This document shows positions 52,620 through 61,155 of a stretch of 64,000 nucleotides of DNA, one piece after another (within the stretch, counting starts at the first letter, position 1; every line of letters begins with the position of its first letter). Made by a program: the position numbers and the translations under genes. Below the pieces are notes generated by a model that was not told where the DNA came from, did no database searches, and saw only the letters and a program-made list of their open reading frames with translations. The stretch is from Clostridium sp. CAG:568 (GTDB taxonomy: Bacteria > Bacillota_I > Bacilli_A > RFN20 > CAG-288): NCBI GenBank assembly GCA_000434395.1, contig FR878803.1:1-64000 (forward strand), in the 5' to 3' direction.

Positions 52620-53513
52620 TCAATCAATATCATTTCCTTTTCTAATATTGCAGTCGTGACATAAAGTTTGAAGATTGCCGGGTTCAGTCTTACCTCCTTT
52701 TGAGATAGGCTTGATATGATCTATTTCTAATGACTCTTTTTCTGTAGATCCACAATTTACGCAAGTATAACCATCTCTTTCAAATATTTCTTGTCTTAAT
52801 TCATTAGAAACTTTCGCTCTCTCTACTCTTTCAATAGATTTCCACACTTCACTACTATAAAATCGTCTCCCATCCTTTACTTTAGAAGAGTCAATACTTT
52901 TTAAAACATCTATGATTTCATTTAAATCAAATAATTCTTTTTTCTCATCAACAACTCGATGTATTCGCCCTCTCGTCAAATAAAGATGAACTTCAGCATA
53001 AAAATCAGTATTTACCTTCTCGATCAAATCATTAAAAACTATAGATTCAATATTTCTCAATTTTTCTTCATTCAAGTCTTCGATAGAAACGTCAAAATTT
53101 CCTAATTTATCCTTTGTTAAATCAACTTTGCTTTTATAATCAATTTCCTTGCTAATGTTATTATTCCTGCTTTTTATAATCCTTCTAACACTCAAAGTAT
53201 CCAAATGAAATTGATATATCAAATAATCCTTACAGCTAACATTTTCAAAGTTCACAGTCGAATCATAGCAATATTTATATATTAAAGGATAAATAATACT
53301 AAATTTATATTTACTATTCAATTCTTTTATCGCTCTTATAGCTAAGCTGTGCTCATTGACAAAATCGACATACTTCCTATTTCGTCTTTTACCAATAATC
53401 TTACGTTTTTTATCCTTGTCAGTAGCTTTAATTTTTCTAACAAATAAAATACATGTTAAGGATAATAAAGCAACAACAAACAAAGAAATAAACACAATTG
53501 AGATAACCGGCAT
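52620..53513 (-). CDS. Membrane-anchored HNH endonuclease-like protein
   Basis: This 297-residue protein has one N-terminal membrane helix (about 3-26) followed by a basic stretch (KIKATDKDKKRKIIGKRRNRKY), a helical middle without known motif, and a C-terminal HNH domain (about 240-295) with CVNCGS, EIDHIKPISKGGKTEPGNLQTLCHDCN. The H, N and zinc-binding CxxC pairs are intact, so it is probably an active nuclease. By the positive-inside rule the nuclease would be in the cytoplasm at the membrane. A DNA-uptake, restriction or defence function is possible. It lies alone between rplM and the BMP gene. Confidence 0.8.
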   Translation of the reverse strand: MPVISIVFISLFVVALLSLTCILFVRKIKATDKDKKRKIIGKRRNRKYVDFVNEHSLAIRAIKELNSKYKFSIIYPLIYKYCYDSTVNFENVSCKDYLIYQFHLDTLSVRRIIKSRNNNISKEIDYKSKVDLTKDKLGNFDVSIEDLNEEKLRNIESIVFNDLIEKVNTDFYAEVHLYLTRGRIHRVVDEKKELFDLNEIIDVLKSIDSSKVKDGRRFYSSEVWKSIERVERAKVSNELRQEIFERDGYTCVNCGSTEKESLEIDHIKPISKGGKTEPGNLQTLCHDCNIRKGNDID

Positions 53514-53841
53514 TTAAAGCTTAATGATCCTTTCTTTAAAAATATATTACACTTCTTTATTTATTAAAGAGAATAAAATAATTCATTCGATCAAAAATAA
53601 TCTGAGTATTGCAAATTTATGAACAATCATATCTCCAATACAAACCTAGTCAACTTCCTTCATTGTTTTAAGCTTTATTTTATCAATCCTATTGTTGAAA
53701 ACCCTTTCTAAAAGTGATAAAGTAAAAAATGTTTATTATTGAAATTGGGTAAAGAATTCGTAAAGAAACTGTAAATCCCAAATGAAGAGATTAGACTAGA
53801 TGATCAGATTTTTCACACAATTTAAGGGGGAATATAATAGT
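53514..53841. promoter_or_regulatory. Intergenic gap with promoter of the nucleoside importer operon
   Basis: This 328-base gap holds no gene. TTGAAA (53695-53700) and TAAAGT (53718-53723) are 17 bp apart and would drive the BMP gene. The RBS AAGGGGG lies at about 53824-53830. I searched for a guanine or purine riboswitch core because these often control such operons and saw none. Confidence 0.5.
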
Positions 53842-55041
53842 ATGAAAAAGTCAGTCTTAATTCTTATGGCCGGTTTGTCTTTGCTTTCATTAGCTTCATG
53901 TTCTAAGAAAGATGATGGTGATGCAAATGCTCTTAAGATTGCTTTGGTTACCGATTCTGGAACTCTCAACGATCACAACTTCAATGAGACTTCATGGAAT
54001 GCTGTAAATGATTGGGCTATCGAAAATGGTGGTGGAAAGAAAACCAGCGACAACGTTGTTACTGGTGGAACAATAGAGACTAAGTATTACCAACCTTCTG
54101 CTGTCAATGGCGACTTCACTACTGCTCAAAGAGTCTCTGCTATCGATTCCGCAGTCGAATGGGGTGCTAAATTTGTCGTACTTCCTGGATATTTGTTCCA
54201 ACCTGTTGTAAAGAAGGTTCAAGCCAAATATCCTAATGTCTCTTTCTTGGCTTTGGATTGTGTTGCTCAAGATAGTGATGATAACTACACCGAGTACACC
54301 TTAAACGACAATGTCGCTATGACTCAATATCATGAGGAACAAGCTGGTTGGTTTGCTGGTTATGGTGCCGTCAAGGATGGATTGAAAAAGCTCGGATTTA
54401 TCGGTGGTATGGCCGTCCCTGCTGTCAAACGTTACGGATTTGGATATATTCAAGGTGCTGAAGCTGCCGCTAAGGAATTGGGTCTTAATGACGAGGCAGT
54501 CAGCATGGAATACTACTATGCTGGACAATTCGCTGCAACTCAGGAAGCAACTGATTTTGCCAGCAAATGGTATGCAAGCGGAACTGAAACAATCTTTGCT
54601 TGCGGTGGTGCTGTTTATAACTCAGTTACAACAGCCTTGAGCACCTCCGGAAAGGATGCTTCATGGATTGGTGTTGATACTAACCAGCACGCTGATACTT
54701 CCATCCATCCTAATAAGATGAATGAGAAGGTCTTGACTTCTGCTACCAAAGGTCTCGCCGCTTCAATCAAGAGTGCTCTCACCGAGTGGAATACTCACGA
54801 CCACAAGTTTGATGCAAAATATGCTGGAAAGACTTTGAACCTCGGAATTAAAGACGATGCCGTCGGTCTTGCAACTCCTGAGAACTCTGGAGACAGCGGA
54901 TGCTGGAACTTCAAAAAATGGACTGTTGCAGACTATAACGCCGCAGTCACCAAGATGAAGAACGGAGAAATCACTGTTTCTTCTGACGTTGAAAATCTTC
55001 CCACAACCACAAAGGTCAAAGTGACAACTCACAACAAGTAA
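53842..55041 (+). CDS. BMP-family nucleoside-binding lipoprotein
   Basis: This 399-residue solute-binding lipoprotein has a lipobox LASC (cysteine near residue 19) and the BMP/PnrA fold, with early motif ALVTDSGTLNDHNFNETSW, then FVVLPGYLF, LGFIGGMAVPAVKRYGFGY and DTNQHADT. BMP proteins capture purine nucleosides for an ABC importer. The ATG with AAGGGGG upstream gives the lipoprotein start; an in-frame ATG 42 bases earlier would add an unneeded extension. A terminator-like hairpin separates it from the ATPase gene, so it is probably made in excess over the transporter. Confidence 0.92.
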   Translation: MKKSVLILMAGLSLLSLASCSKKDDGDANALKIALVTDSGTLNDHNFNETSWNAVNDWAIENGGGKKTSDNVVTGGTIETKYYQPSAVNGDFTTAQRVSAIDSAVEWGAKFVVLPGYLFQPVVKKVQAKYPNVSFLALDCVAQDSDDNYTEYTLNDNVAMTQYHEEQAGWFAGYGAVKDGLKKLGFIGGMAVPAVKRYGFGYIQGAEAAAKELGLNDEAVSMEYYYAGQFAATQEATDFASKWYASGTETIFACGGAVYNSVTTALSTSGKDASWIGVDTNQHADTSIHPNKMNEKVLTSATKGLAASIKSALTEWNTHDHKFDAKYAGKTLNLGIKDDAVGLATPENSGDSGCWNFKKWTVADYNAAVTKMKNGEITVSSDVENLPTTTKVKVTTHNK

Positions 55042-55057
55042 GCTTCGACTTAAAGGA

Positions 55058-55087
55058 GAGGTAAGGGGCTTCCTTACCTCTTTTTTT
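55058..55087 (+). terminator. Intra-operon terminator/attenuator after the BMP gene
   Basis: A 9-bp stem GAGGTAAGG / CCTTACCTC (55058-55066 with 55072-55080) with a short loop is followed by seven T residues. It would let most transcripts stop after the abundant binding protein and a fraction read through into the ATPase and permeases. Confidence 0.85.
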
Positions 55088-55109
55088 AAAATAAGGAGAA
55101 TAAAAATAG

Positions 55110-56741
55110 ATGGAAGAAGAGAATATAGAAAATGTACTAGAATTACGACATATAACTAAGATTTTTCCAGGAATCAAGGCTAACGATGATATTTCTCTCA
55201 CCCTCAGAAAAGGTGAAGTTCATGCTTTGCTAGGTGAAAACGGAGCTGGAAAATCTACTTTAATGTCTATGGTTTCCGGTCTTTATCAACCAGACGAAGG
55301 TGAGATACTTTTGAATGGTAAAAAAGTCAATATCAAAGATCCTCACCAAGCTTCCGACTTAGGAATAGGAATGGTTCACCAACATTTTATGTTGGTCGGA
55401 GTGTTCACTGCTTTGGAAAATATAATCTTAGGTGTTGAACCTACAAATAAACTAGGATTTATTCAGCCTAAAGAAGCTAGACAAAAACTTGTAGATTTGT
55501 GCAACAAATTCAACTTTAATATCAACCTCGATGAAAAAGTTGACGATATGAGTGTTGGCGAACAACAAAAAGTTGAAATCTTAAAAATGTTGTTCAAAGA
55601 TTCAAACATTCTGATTTTCGATGAGCCTACTGCTGTTTTGACTCCTCAAGAAATCGATGACTTAATGGTTTCCATTAGAAACTTAGCAAAGGAAGGAAAG
55701 TCAATACTATTCATCTCCCATAAGCTCGATGAAATCATGAAGGTCACTGACAGAGTTACCATCTTAAGAAAAGGAAAATGCATTGGAACACTCAACACTA
55801 AAGAGACAAACGCTAAGGAACTCTCTAGAATGATGGTCGGACGTGATGTCGAATTAGTGACCTCAAAAGATGAATGCCATCCAGGTGCAGATGTCCTAAC
55901 CATAAACAATTTGACTGTATTCAACCAAGAAAAAGAGAAAGAAACAGTAAAGCATGTCTCTTTCAATGTCAGAAGAGGTGAAATTGTATGTCTCGCAGGT
56001 ATCGAAGGTAACGGTCAAACCGATTTAATTTACGCAATAACAGGTTTGTGCAGAGCTAAAGAAGGTGAAATCGTCCTTCATAATGTCAAGAATCAAAAAT
56101 ACAGCGAAAAGAAAAAACTAGAAATAGAAAAGAAACATAAAGAATACACCGTCCCTGAATATGTCGATGTACATTTGGAAAAACTTACTATTAGAAAACG
56201 TTCATTAGCCGGTCTTTCACATATCCCTGAGGATCGTCAGAAATATGGATTGGCTTTGGACTTCTCTTTGGCTGATAACATCGTTCTAAGAAAATACTTT
56301 GAAAGACCATATGAAATATTTGGCTTAAGAAATAAGAAAAAAATAAACGAATACGCTAATGAAATGATTAAAAAATATGATATTCGTTCAAGCTTAGGTC
56401 CACAATCTACAGTTAGGTCGATGTCTGGTGGAAACCAACAAAAAGCAATCATTGCAAGAGAGATGGATACAAATTGCCCCCTATTGATAGCTGTCTCTCC
56501 TACAAGAGGTTTGGATGTTGGAGCAATTGAAAATATTCATAAACAGTTAATTCAAAACAGAGACGAAGGAAAAGCCGTTCTTCTAGTATCGCTAGAACTC
56601 GATGAAGTAATGAATTTGTCAGATAGAATTCTAGTCATGCACGATGGTGAAATAGTTGCTGAATTGAATCCTAAGGAGACCACTGTACAAGAGATTGGTC
56701 TCTATATGTTAGGAACAAAGAAGCAAGAAAGGAGTGAATAA
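55110..56741 (+). CDS. nupA: Nucleoside ABC importer ATPase with two ATP-binding domains
   Basis: This 543-residue protein has two fused ABC domains, as in NupA/YufO and sugar ATPases. The first has Walker A GENGAGKST, signature MSVGEQQKVEIL and Walker B LIFDEPTAVL. The second has a degenerate P-loop (AGIEGNGQTDL) and signature MSGGNQQKAIIARE. A charged insert of about 40 residues (KNQKYSEKKKLEIEKKHKEYT, about 330-350) interrupts the second domain. It lies between the BMP gene and the permeases. Confidence 0.93.
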   Translation: MEEENIENVLELRHITKIFPGIKANDDISLTLRKGEVHALLGENGAGKSTLMSMVSGLYQPDEGEILLNGKKVNIKDPHQASDLGIGMVHQHFMLVGVFTALENIILGVEPTNKLGFIQPKEARQKLVDLCNKFNFNINLDEKVDDMSVGEQQKVEILKMLFKDSNILIFDEPTAVLTPQEIDDLMVSIRNLAKEGKSILFISHKLDEIMKVTDRVTILRKGKCIGTLNTKETNAKELSRMMVGRDVELVTSKDECHPGADVLTINNLTVFNQEKEKETVKHVSFNVRRGEIVCLAGIEGNGQTDLIYAITGLCRAKEGEIVLHNVKNQKYSEKKKLEIEKKHKEYTVPEYVDVHLEKLTIRKRSLAGLSHIPEDRQKYGLALDFSLADNIVLRKYFERPYEIFGLRNKKKINEYANEMIKKYDIRSSLGPQSTVRSMSGGNQQKAIIAREMDTNCPLLIAVSPTRGLDVGAIENIHKQLIQNRDEGKAVLLVSLELDEVMNLSDRILVMHDGEIVAELNPKETTVQEIGLYMLGTKKQERSE

Positions 56742-56742
56742 C

Positions 56743-58152
56743 ATGAAAGAAATATGGAATAAGATAACATCTGCTTTATCTAAGTTCTTCAAAGATGTTT
56801 ATTCTAAAGTATTGACTCCTATCGGGCATTTCTTCCAGTTTATTTGGAACTGGTGCTACACAGTTGTATTCACTCCTATCGGGCATTTCTTCCAATTTAT
56901 TTGGAACTGGTGTTACACAGTTGTATTCACCCCCATCGGGCATTTCTTCAATAAAGGTTGGAACTGGTTTACCAACACAAAAACTGGTGCAGCAGTAAGA
57001 AAATTCTTCTCTTGGTCATACTCGCATGAAGCTGTTAGAGCTACAACCTCAAGTATCATTTGTATTCTAATAGGTCTTTTCATCGGTTTCATAGTAATGA
57101 TGATTCGTGATCCTTCAAGTTGCTTTGAAGGCTTAGGAGTAATATTTGTATCCGGTGCAAAAAATCCAAGCAATTTTGCAAATGTCTTAGTAGAAATGAC
57201 ACCGATGATTTTGGCTGGTATCTCGATATCGTTTGCTTTTAAATTAGGCTTGTTCAATATTGGAGTAACAGGTCAATTGACAATGGGTGCTTTCCTTTCA
57301 ATTTTGACTGGATTAGCTGGTGCAGATTGGTACTGGTGTTTATTGGTTGGAATGTTGGGAGGAGCTGCAGTTGGATCTATAAGTGGATTCTTAAAAGCAA
57401 AGTTCAACGTCAACGAAGTCTTATCTGGAATCATGCTCAACTGGATCGTCTACTATTTAACCGGTCTAATTGGATCAAATCTTCCTGAGACATGGATCGA
57501 TAAGAACAATAACACAAAACTTACAATCATGCCTAAGACTGGAAGACTACCTTCATTGGCAGGCCCAGGAATATTCGAAGATGTCACTTGGGGATTAATC
57601 ATTGCAGCTGTCATCGCTATTATCATTTGGTTCATTCTTAGATATACAAGATTTGGATTCGAGCTCAAGCTTTGCGGCTCCAACAAATATGTAGCAAAAT
57701 ATGCTGGTATAAACCAAAATGGTAAGATTGTTCTTTCATTACTCATCAGCGGTGCAATAGCAGGAATTTGTGGATACATGGTATATGGTGCTGCCACACC
57801 TACACAATTCACTTACGGTGCCTTGGATGGAGTCATGATTAGCGATGGATTCAATGGAATTTCAATTGCGTTGATAGGTCAGACCAATCCTATTGGATGT
57901 ATCTTCAGTTCGTTCTTCTTGTCCTATATCAACCAAGCTCAAACAAGAATCGTCAACGTCTCAGCTTCATATAGTAAATACTATATGGAATTGGTCAAAG
58001 CAGTCATCGTCTACGGTGCAAGCTTAAGCTCATTCATCGGTTACTTGTTGAAGAGAAGAAATGAGCGTAAGAAAGATGATGTAGATCTAAAGTTTAGAAG
58101 TCTTTTCAAGAAAAAAGACGGTGAAGTCAATGCTGAAGGAAGGAGTAAATAG
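56743..58152 (+). CDS. nupB: Nucleoside ABC importer permease (NupB-like) with N-terminal tandem repeats
   Basis: This 469-residue permease has about ten helices and the conserved NIGVTGQLTMGAF and LSGIMLNWIVYYL signatures of the BMP-linked permease family. Before the first transmembrane region there is an unusual N-terminal extension of about 85 residues with a tandem repeat of 19 residues (TPIGHFFQFIWNWCYTVVF). I start at the ATG with AAAGGAG nine bases before it; it lies one base after the ATPase stop. The ATG nine bases upstream is less likely. The rest is normal in length. Confidence 0.92.
   Translation: MKEIWNKITSALSKFFKDVYSKVLTPIGHFFQFIWNWCYTVVFTPIGHFFQFIWNWCYTVVFTPIGHFFNKGWNWFTNTKTGAAVRKFFSWSYSHEAVRATTSSIICILIGLFIGFIVMMIRDPSSCFEGLGVIFVSGAKNPSNFANVLVEMTPMILAGISISFAFKLGLFNIGVTGQLTMGAFLSILTGLAGADWYWCLLVGMLGGAAVGSISGFLKAKFNVNEVLSGIMLNWIVYYLTGLIGSNLPETWIDKNNNTKLTIMPKTGRLPSLAGPGIFEDVTWGLIIAAVIAIIIWFILRYTRFGFELKLCGSNKYVAKYAGINQNGKIVLSLLISGAIAGICGYMVYGAATPTQFTYGALDGVMISDGFNGISIALIGQTNPIGCIFSSFFLSYINQAQTRIVNVSASYSKYYMELVKAVIVYGASLSSFIGYLLKRRNERKKDDVDLKFRSLFKKKDGEVNAEGRSK
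56815..56962 (+). repeat. 57-bp tandem duplication inside the permease gene
   Basis: Two nearly identical 57-bp copies (56815-56871 and 56872-56928), each encoding 19 residues with the core TPIGHFFQFIWNWCYTVV, are followed by a third partial copy (from 56929). The copies differ by only a few, mostly silent, bases, so the duplication is young or kept by selection and frame-preserving. Confidence 0.95.
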
Positions 58153-58154
58153 AT

Positions 58155-59171
58155 ATGAATTTCTTAGTTGATATAGCTCCACTTACTTATGGTTCAATTG
58201 TCTTCTTACTGATAGTATTTGGTGTTGGATTTACCTTAGGTTCATTCGGTGGATTATTCTCAGAATGCTCCGGTATCATCAATATCGCCTTGGATGGTGC
58301 AATGTTGATCGGTGCTTTCTCAGGAATTTCGTTCTGTAGAGGTATAGCTGGGGCGATGAATGGAAATCCTTTGATATCAAATTACTGGTTTGCTAATTTG
58401 ATTTACATACTAGGTTTAATTGTATGTATACTCGTCTCTCTAGCATTTTCATTCTTGCTATCATTCGTGTCAATCAAATTCAAAGCAGATCAAACAATTG
58501 TCGGAACTGCCTTGAATAGCGTTGTAACAGCTATCGTTTTGATTGCTAATACAATTATCTTAAACAAGGATAAGCCTGAAGTTGACGTCTCAATGTTTAT
58601 GAGCGCAACAAACATTAAATCCGGAAATGAATTTATCGACGGCTGTTTCTCTAATATGAATTTAACTCTCGTGATTGGAATCATAATGATTGCTATTTTG
58701 GTTCTCACTATGAACAAAACTAAATTCGGCCTTAGATTGAGAGCATGCGGTGAAAACCCACAAGCTGCTGATTCTGTCGGAATCAATGTCAATAGAATGC
58801 GTTACATCGGAACCGCTATAGGAACCGCTGCCGCCGGGGCTGGTGGATACATAATATTCTCTTGTTTGAAGTTAGGTGAATGGAGTTTAAATTCAGGTGT
58901 CTTCGGTTACGGATTCTTGGTCTTAGCAATAGAAATTCTAGGAAACTGGAAGGCTATAAATGTAACCATCTCTGCTTGGATTTTTGCAGCATTCTTCGCT
59001 TTTGCAAACTTCATGACAGTCGCCTTCAGTTCAGGAAATGCTTTCTATAACAGCAAAGCTTTCTACATGTTGCTTCCATATTTACTCACATTGTTATCAT
59101 TGATCATCTTCTCAAAGAAAAGCCATGCTCCAAAGAGTGAAGGTATTCCATACGACAAATCGAGTAGATAA
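58155..59171 (+). CDS. nupC: Nucleoside ABC importer permease (NupC-like)
   Basis: This 338-residue partner permease has about eight to nine helices and the family patterns GLFSECSGIINIALDGAMLIGAF, TIVGTALNSVVTAIV and GLRLRACGENPQAADSVGINVNRMRY (EAA-like coupling region). It starts two bases after nupB and its start has GAAGGAGTAA upstream. A terminator follows 20 bases after the stop, closing the operon. Confidence 0.93.
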   Translation: MNFLVDIAPLTYGSIVFLLIVFGVGFTLGSFGGLFSECSGIINIALDGAMLIGAFSGISFCRGIAGAMNGNPLISNYWFANLIYILGLIVCILVSLAFSFLLSFVSIKFKADQTIVGTALNSVVTAIVLIANTIILNKDKPEVDVSMFMSATNIKSGNEFIDGCFSNMNLTLVIGIIMIAILVLTMNKTKFGLRLRACGENPQAADSVGINVNRMRYIGTAIGTAAAGAGGYIIFSCLKLGEWSLNSGVFGYGFLVLAIEILGNWKAINVTISAWIFAAFFAFANFMTVAFSSGNAFYNSKAFYMLLPYLLTLLSLIIFSKKSHAPKSEGIPYDKSSR

Positions 59172-59189
59172 TGATATAAAACTTAAAAG

Positions 59190-59216
59190 ACTCCATCAAA
59201 TGATGGAGTTTTTTTA
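59190..59216 (+). terminator. Terminator after the nucleoside importer operon
   Basis: A 9-bp stem ACTCCATCA / TGATGGAGT (59190-59198 with 59201-59209) followed by a T-run. Confidence 0.95.
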
Positions 59217-59288
59217 TTCACTTCAAAGAAGTAATTGTGAATTCATTAATAGACAAAAGGTTAAATTTCGAAGTTAACCCCATTCATT

Positions 59289-59492
59289 TCAATCTTTGGA
59301 TGTCTTTTCCTCCACTGACGATTCTTCATCAACAAGTTTTATAAGACCTTTTTCAAGAGCGACACTGGGATGCTTAAATTTCTTTCCATTATAATCAACT
59401 ACAATGTTTCCTTTGACATCGATGTCTATAATAGTACCTTCTCCTCTAGCCCCTTTAACTTTTTTCCCAATCAATTCTTTTGTATCTGACAT
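59289..59492 (-). CDS. Small SH3/KOW-like protein, 67 residues
   Basis: Unrecognised. The sequence MSDTKELIGKKVKGARGEG, TIIDIDVKGNIVVDYNGKKF and KHPSVALEKGLIKLVDEE reads as a compact five-stranded barrel of KOW or SH3-like kind, followed by an acidic tail (SSVEEKTSKD). AAAGGAGCAAG precedes the ATG. It is monocistronic. Small barrels like this occur in RNA-binding or adaptor proteins; no function is claimed. Confidence 0.75.
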   Translation of the reverse strand: MSDTKELIGKKVKGARGEGTIIDIDVKGNIVVDYNGKKFKHPSVALEKGLIKLVDEESSVEEKTSKD

Positions 59493-59996
59493 TTTGACTT
59501 GCTCCTTTCCTAAATTTTATCGTACAAATCCTTAATTTTCAATTTATTTGATCATCAAGTTCAAGCTAGATTCATTCAAATAGAAGTGCTAAAGAATCCT
59601 AACTTTTATAAAATATAGAAATTCAATTCAAGCTGTTATTGATCACTTACATAACAAATTGATTTAATATATTATTCAAAAGAATACATGCAGTAAAACA
59701 AAGAAAGACATTTTTTATAAAGAATTTTAAATTGAACCATGCATATTTACTTTTTAATATTGTTAAATAAGATCGACAAATAAAATAGCATTACTAATCC
59801 ACTTAAATTTCCTTTTTAATACATATAATGATGATATTGATGGTAATGAATATCAATAAATCAAAAAATCTCTTGGATTTTAACCAAGAGATGTGATTAT
59901 CTATGGCAAGAATTACCTAAAATGATACAATTCCCGCACCCTTACTTATCTGCTGTGTTTTCTCTTATACCTTAATAATTGTAATCGTGTAAGGAG
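59493..59996. other. 504-base AT-rich gap, no gene seen
   Basis: No credible open frame or RNA gene was seen. It contains the terminator-like hairpin at 59868-59892 and otherwise only AT-rich sequence with short homopolymers. Parts may be decayed DNA, as the next region to the right is also gene-poor. Confidence 0.5.
59863..59892 (-). terminator. Terminator downstream of the XRE gene
   Basis: On the minus strand ATCTCTTGG-TTAAAAT-CCAAGAGAT (59884-59892 with 59868-59876) is followed by TTTTTG. It would end transcripts of the 59997-60608 gene about 100 bases after its stop. Confidence 0.7.
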
Positions 59997-60608
59997 TTAA
60001 TCATATTTATCAATAATATAACATTTATTCCAACCTTTTTTATGACAATATGGACACCTCAAATATCTCTTCTTCATAGTATGTGCGCCCATTAAATATT
60101 CCCTCATTGTTGGTACAAATTTCTCACCACAATGACAACATTCATATACCTCAGTGTTAACTGCAACCAATAAAATCAAAGCAATATTTGATACCACTAA
60201 CAAAACTGACATTACGCAAACTAGTATTTTTATCCATACTTCTTCAATTACAAATCCTGCTAATAATATTAATCCTAATGTTATAAGAATTGTTACAATA
60301 GCTGAAATCGTGGAAATAGTATATTTAAGTTTCGGGCTTGTTTTATCCATTAATTTTAAAAGATTATTTTCGGCATTAATTCGATATTGTTTATCTTGTA
60401 ATCTTTCTCCAGTCATTAATTCATTTGCATCAATTTCTAAACATTTACATAATGGTAAAATTAAACTAATATTAGGGAAGCCAACACCTCGTTCCCATTT
60501 ACTAATTGTCTTTTCAGATAGATTTAATTTTTCTGCTAACTCTCGTTGAGTTAATCCTTTTTCTTTACGAATTAAAGCAATAAATTTTCCAGTTTTATTT
60601 AAATCCAT
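59997..60608 (-). CDS. XRE-family regulator with membrane helices and zinc ribbon
   Basis: This 203-residue protein has an N-terminal HTH (about 10-65, GLTQRELAEKLNLSEKTISKWERGVGFPN), two hydrophobic helices (about 98-120 and 127-150), and a C-terminal region with two CxxC pairs (CCHCGEKF, CPYCHKKG) that fits a zinc ribbon. Membrane-bound XRE regulators of this kind are common in gut Firmicutes and usually regulate neighbouring genes. Neighbours here are debris and a Fic gene. The target is unknown. Confidence 0.88.
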   Translation of the reverse strand: MDLNKTGKFIALIRKEKGLTQRELAEKLNLSEKTISKWERGVGFPNISLILPLCKCLEIDANELMTGERLQDKQYRINAENNLLKLMDKTSPKLKYTISTISAIVTILITLGLILLAGFVIEEVWIKILVCVMSVLLVVSNIALILLVAVNTEVYECCHCGEKFVPTMREYLMGAHTMKKRYLRCPYCHKKGWNKCYIIDKYD

Positions 60609-60808
60609 TTTTGCCTATCTACTTACAAGAATTGTTTACTATATAAAAACGATAAATCACACTCACGCTCCGTAGAGTTTTATAAATTCCACTTTTAATT
60701 TACTTACAATTATTTAGTCATGCTACTTCTTGATGCAATATATTGGCACGATTGATTTTTCTATTGTTTGTTTTAAATCGTTGCAAATTTTCAACGATTC
60801 TAAAAGGA

Positions 60809-61039
60809 TTATTTATTTATATATGCTGTTACTTTAGCATTGCCCTTTTTTTCAACTATTTTTTCAATTTAAGCATTTAATATTCTAATCAATGTATCTT
60901 TAGTAAAACCACTTATTTTTTCTAATTCATTTCTACTATATGAATATTTTTGTTTCATAACATCCTAAACCTTTTTTTCATTATTTGATAAGTTACTTTG
61001 TTCAATAATTGGCAATGTAACTGATATTCCCTTAATTAC
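60809..61039 (-). pseudogene. Decayed winged-helix C terminus of an AlbA/AAA_4-type regulator
   Basis: In one minus-strand frame the sequence reads GISVTLPIIEQSNLSNNEKKV, then a stop (TAG), DVMKQKYSYSRNELEKISGFTKDTLIRILNA, a stop (TAA, probably a mutated TTA Leu codon), then IEKIVEKKGNAKVTAYINK and the natural stop at 60811-60809. The winged-helix C terminus resembles those of AlbA_2/AAA_4 ATP-binding regulators. The upstream part is not recognisable, and the rest of 60609-61155 holds no gene. Two in-frame stops mean it is non-functional. Confidence 0.6.
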
Positions 61040-61155
61040 TTAACGCCTAAACAATTTAAGGAGCTAGTTTTCCCCTTAAATTAAGAAAAATGTCTACTTT
61101 CTACTGATTAGTCCAAAAATACCACCAGCAAAGGCAGTCCTAAATAAATATTATT

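Noticed and set aside
53514..53841. Purine riboswitch before the nucleoside importer
   Set aside because: No conserved purine-riboswitch core was recognised in the leader.
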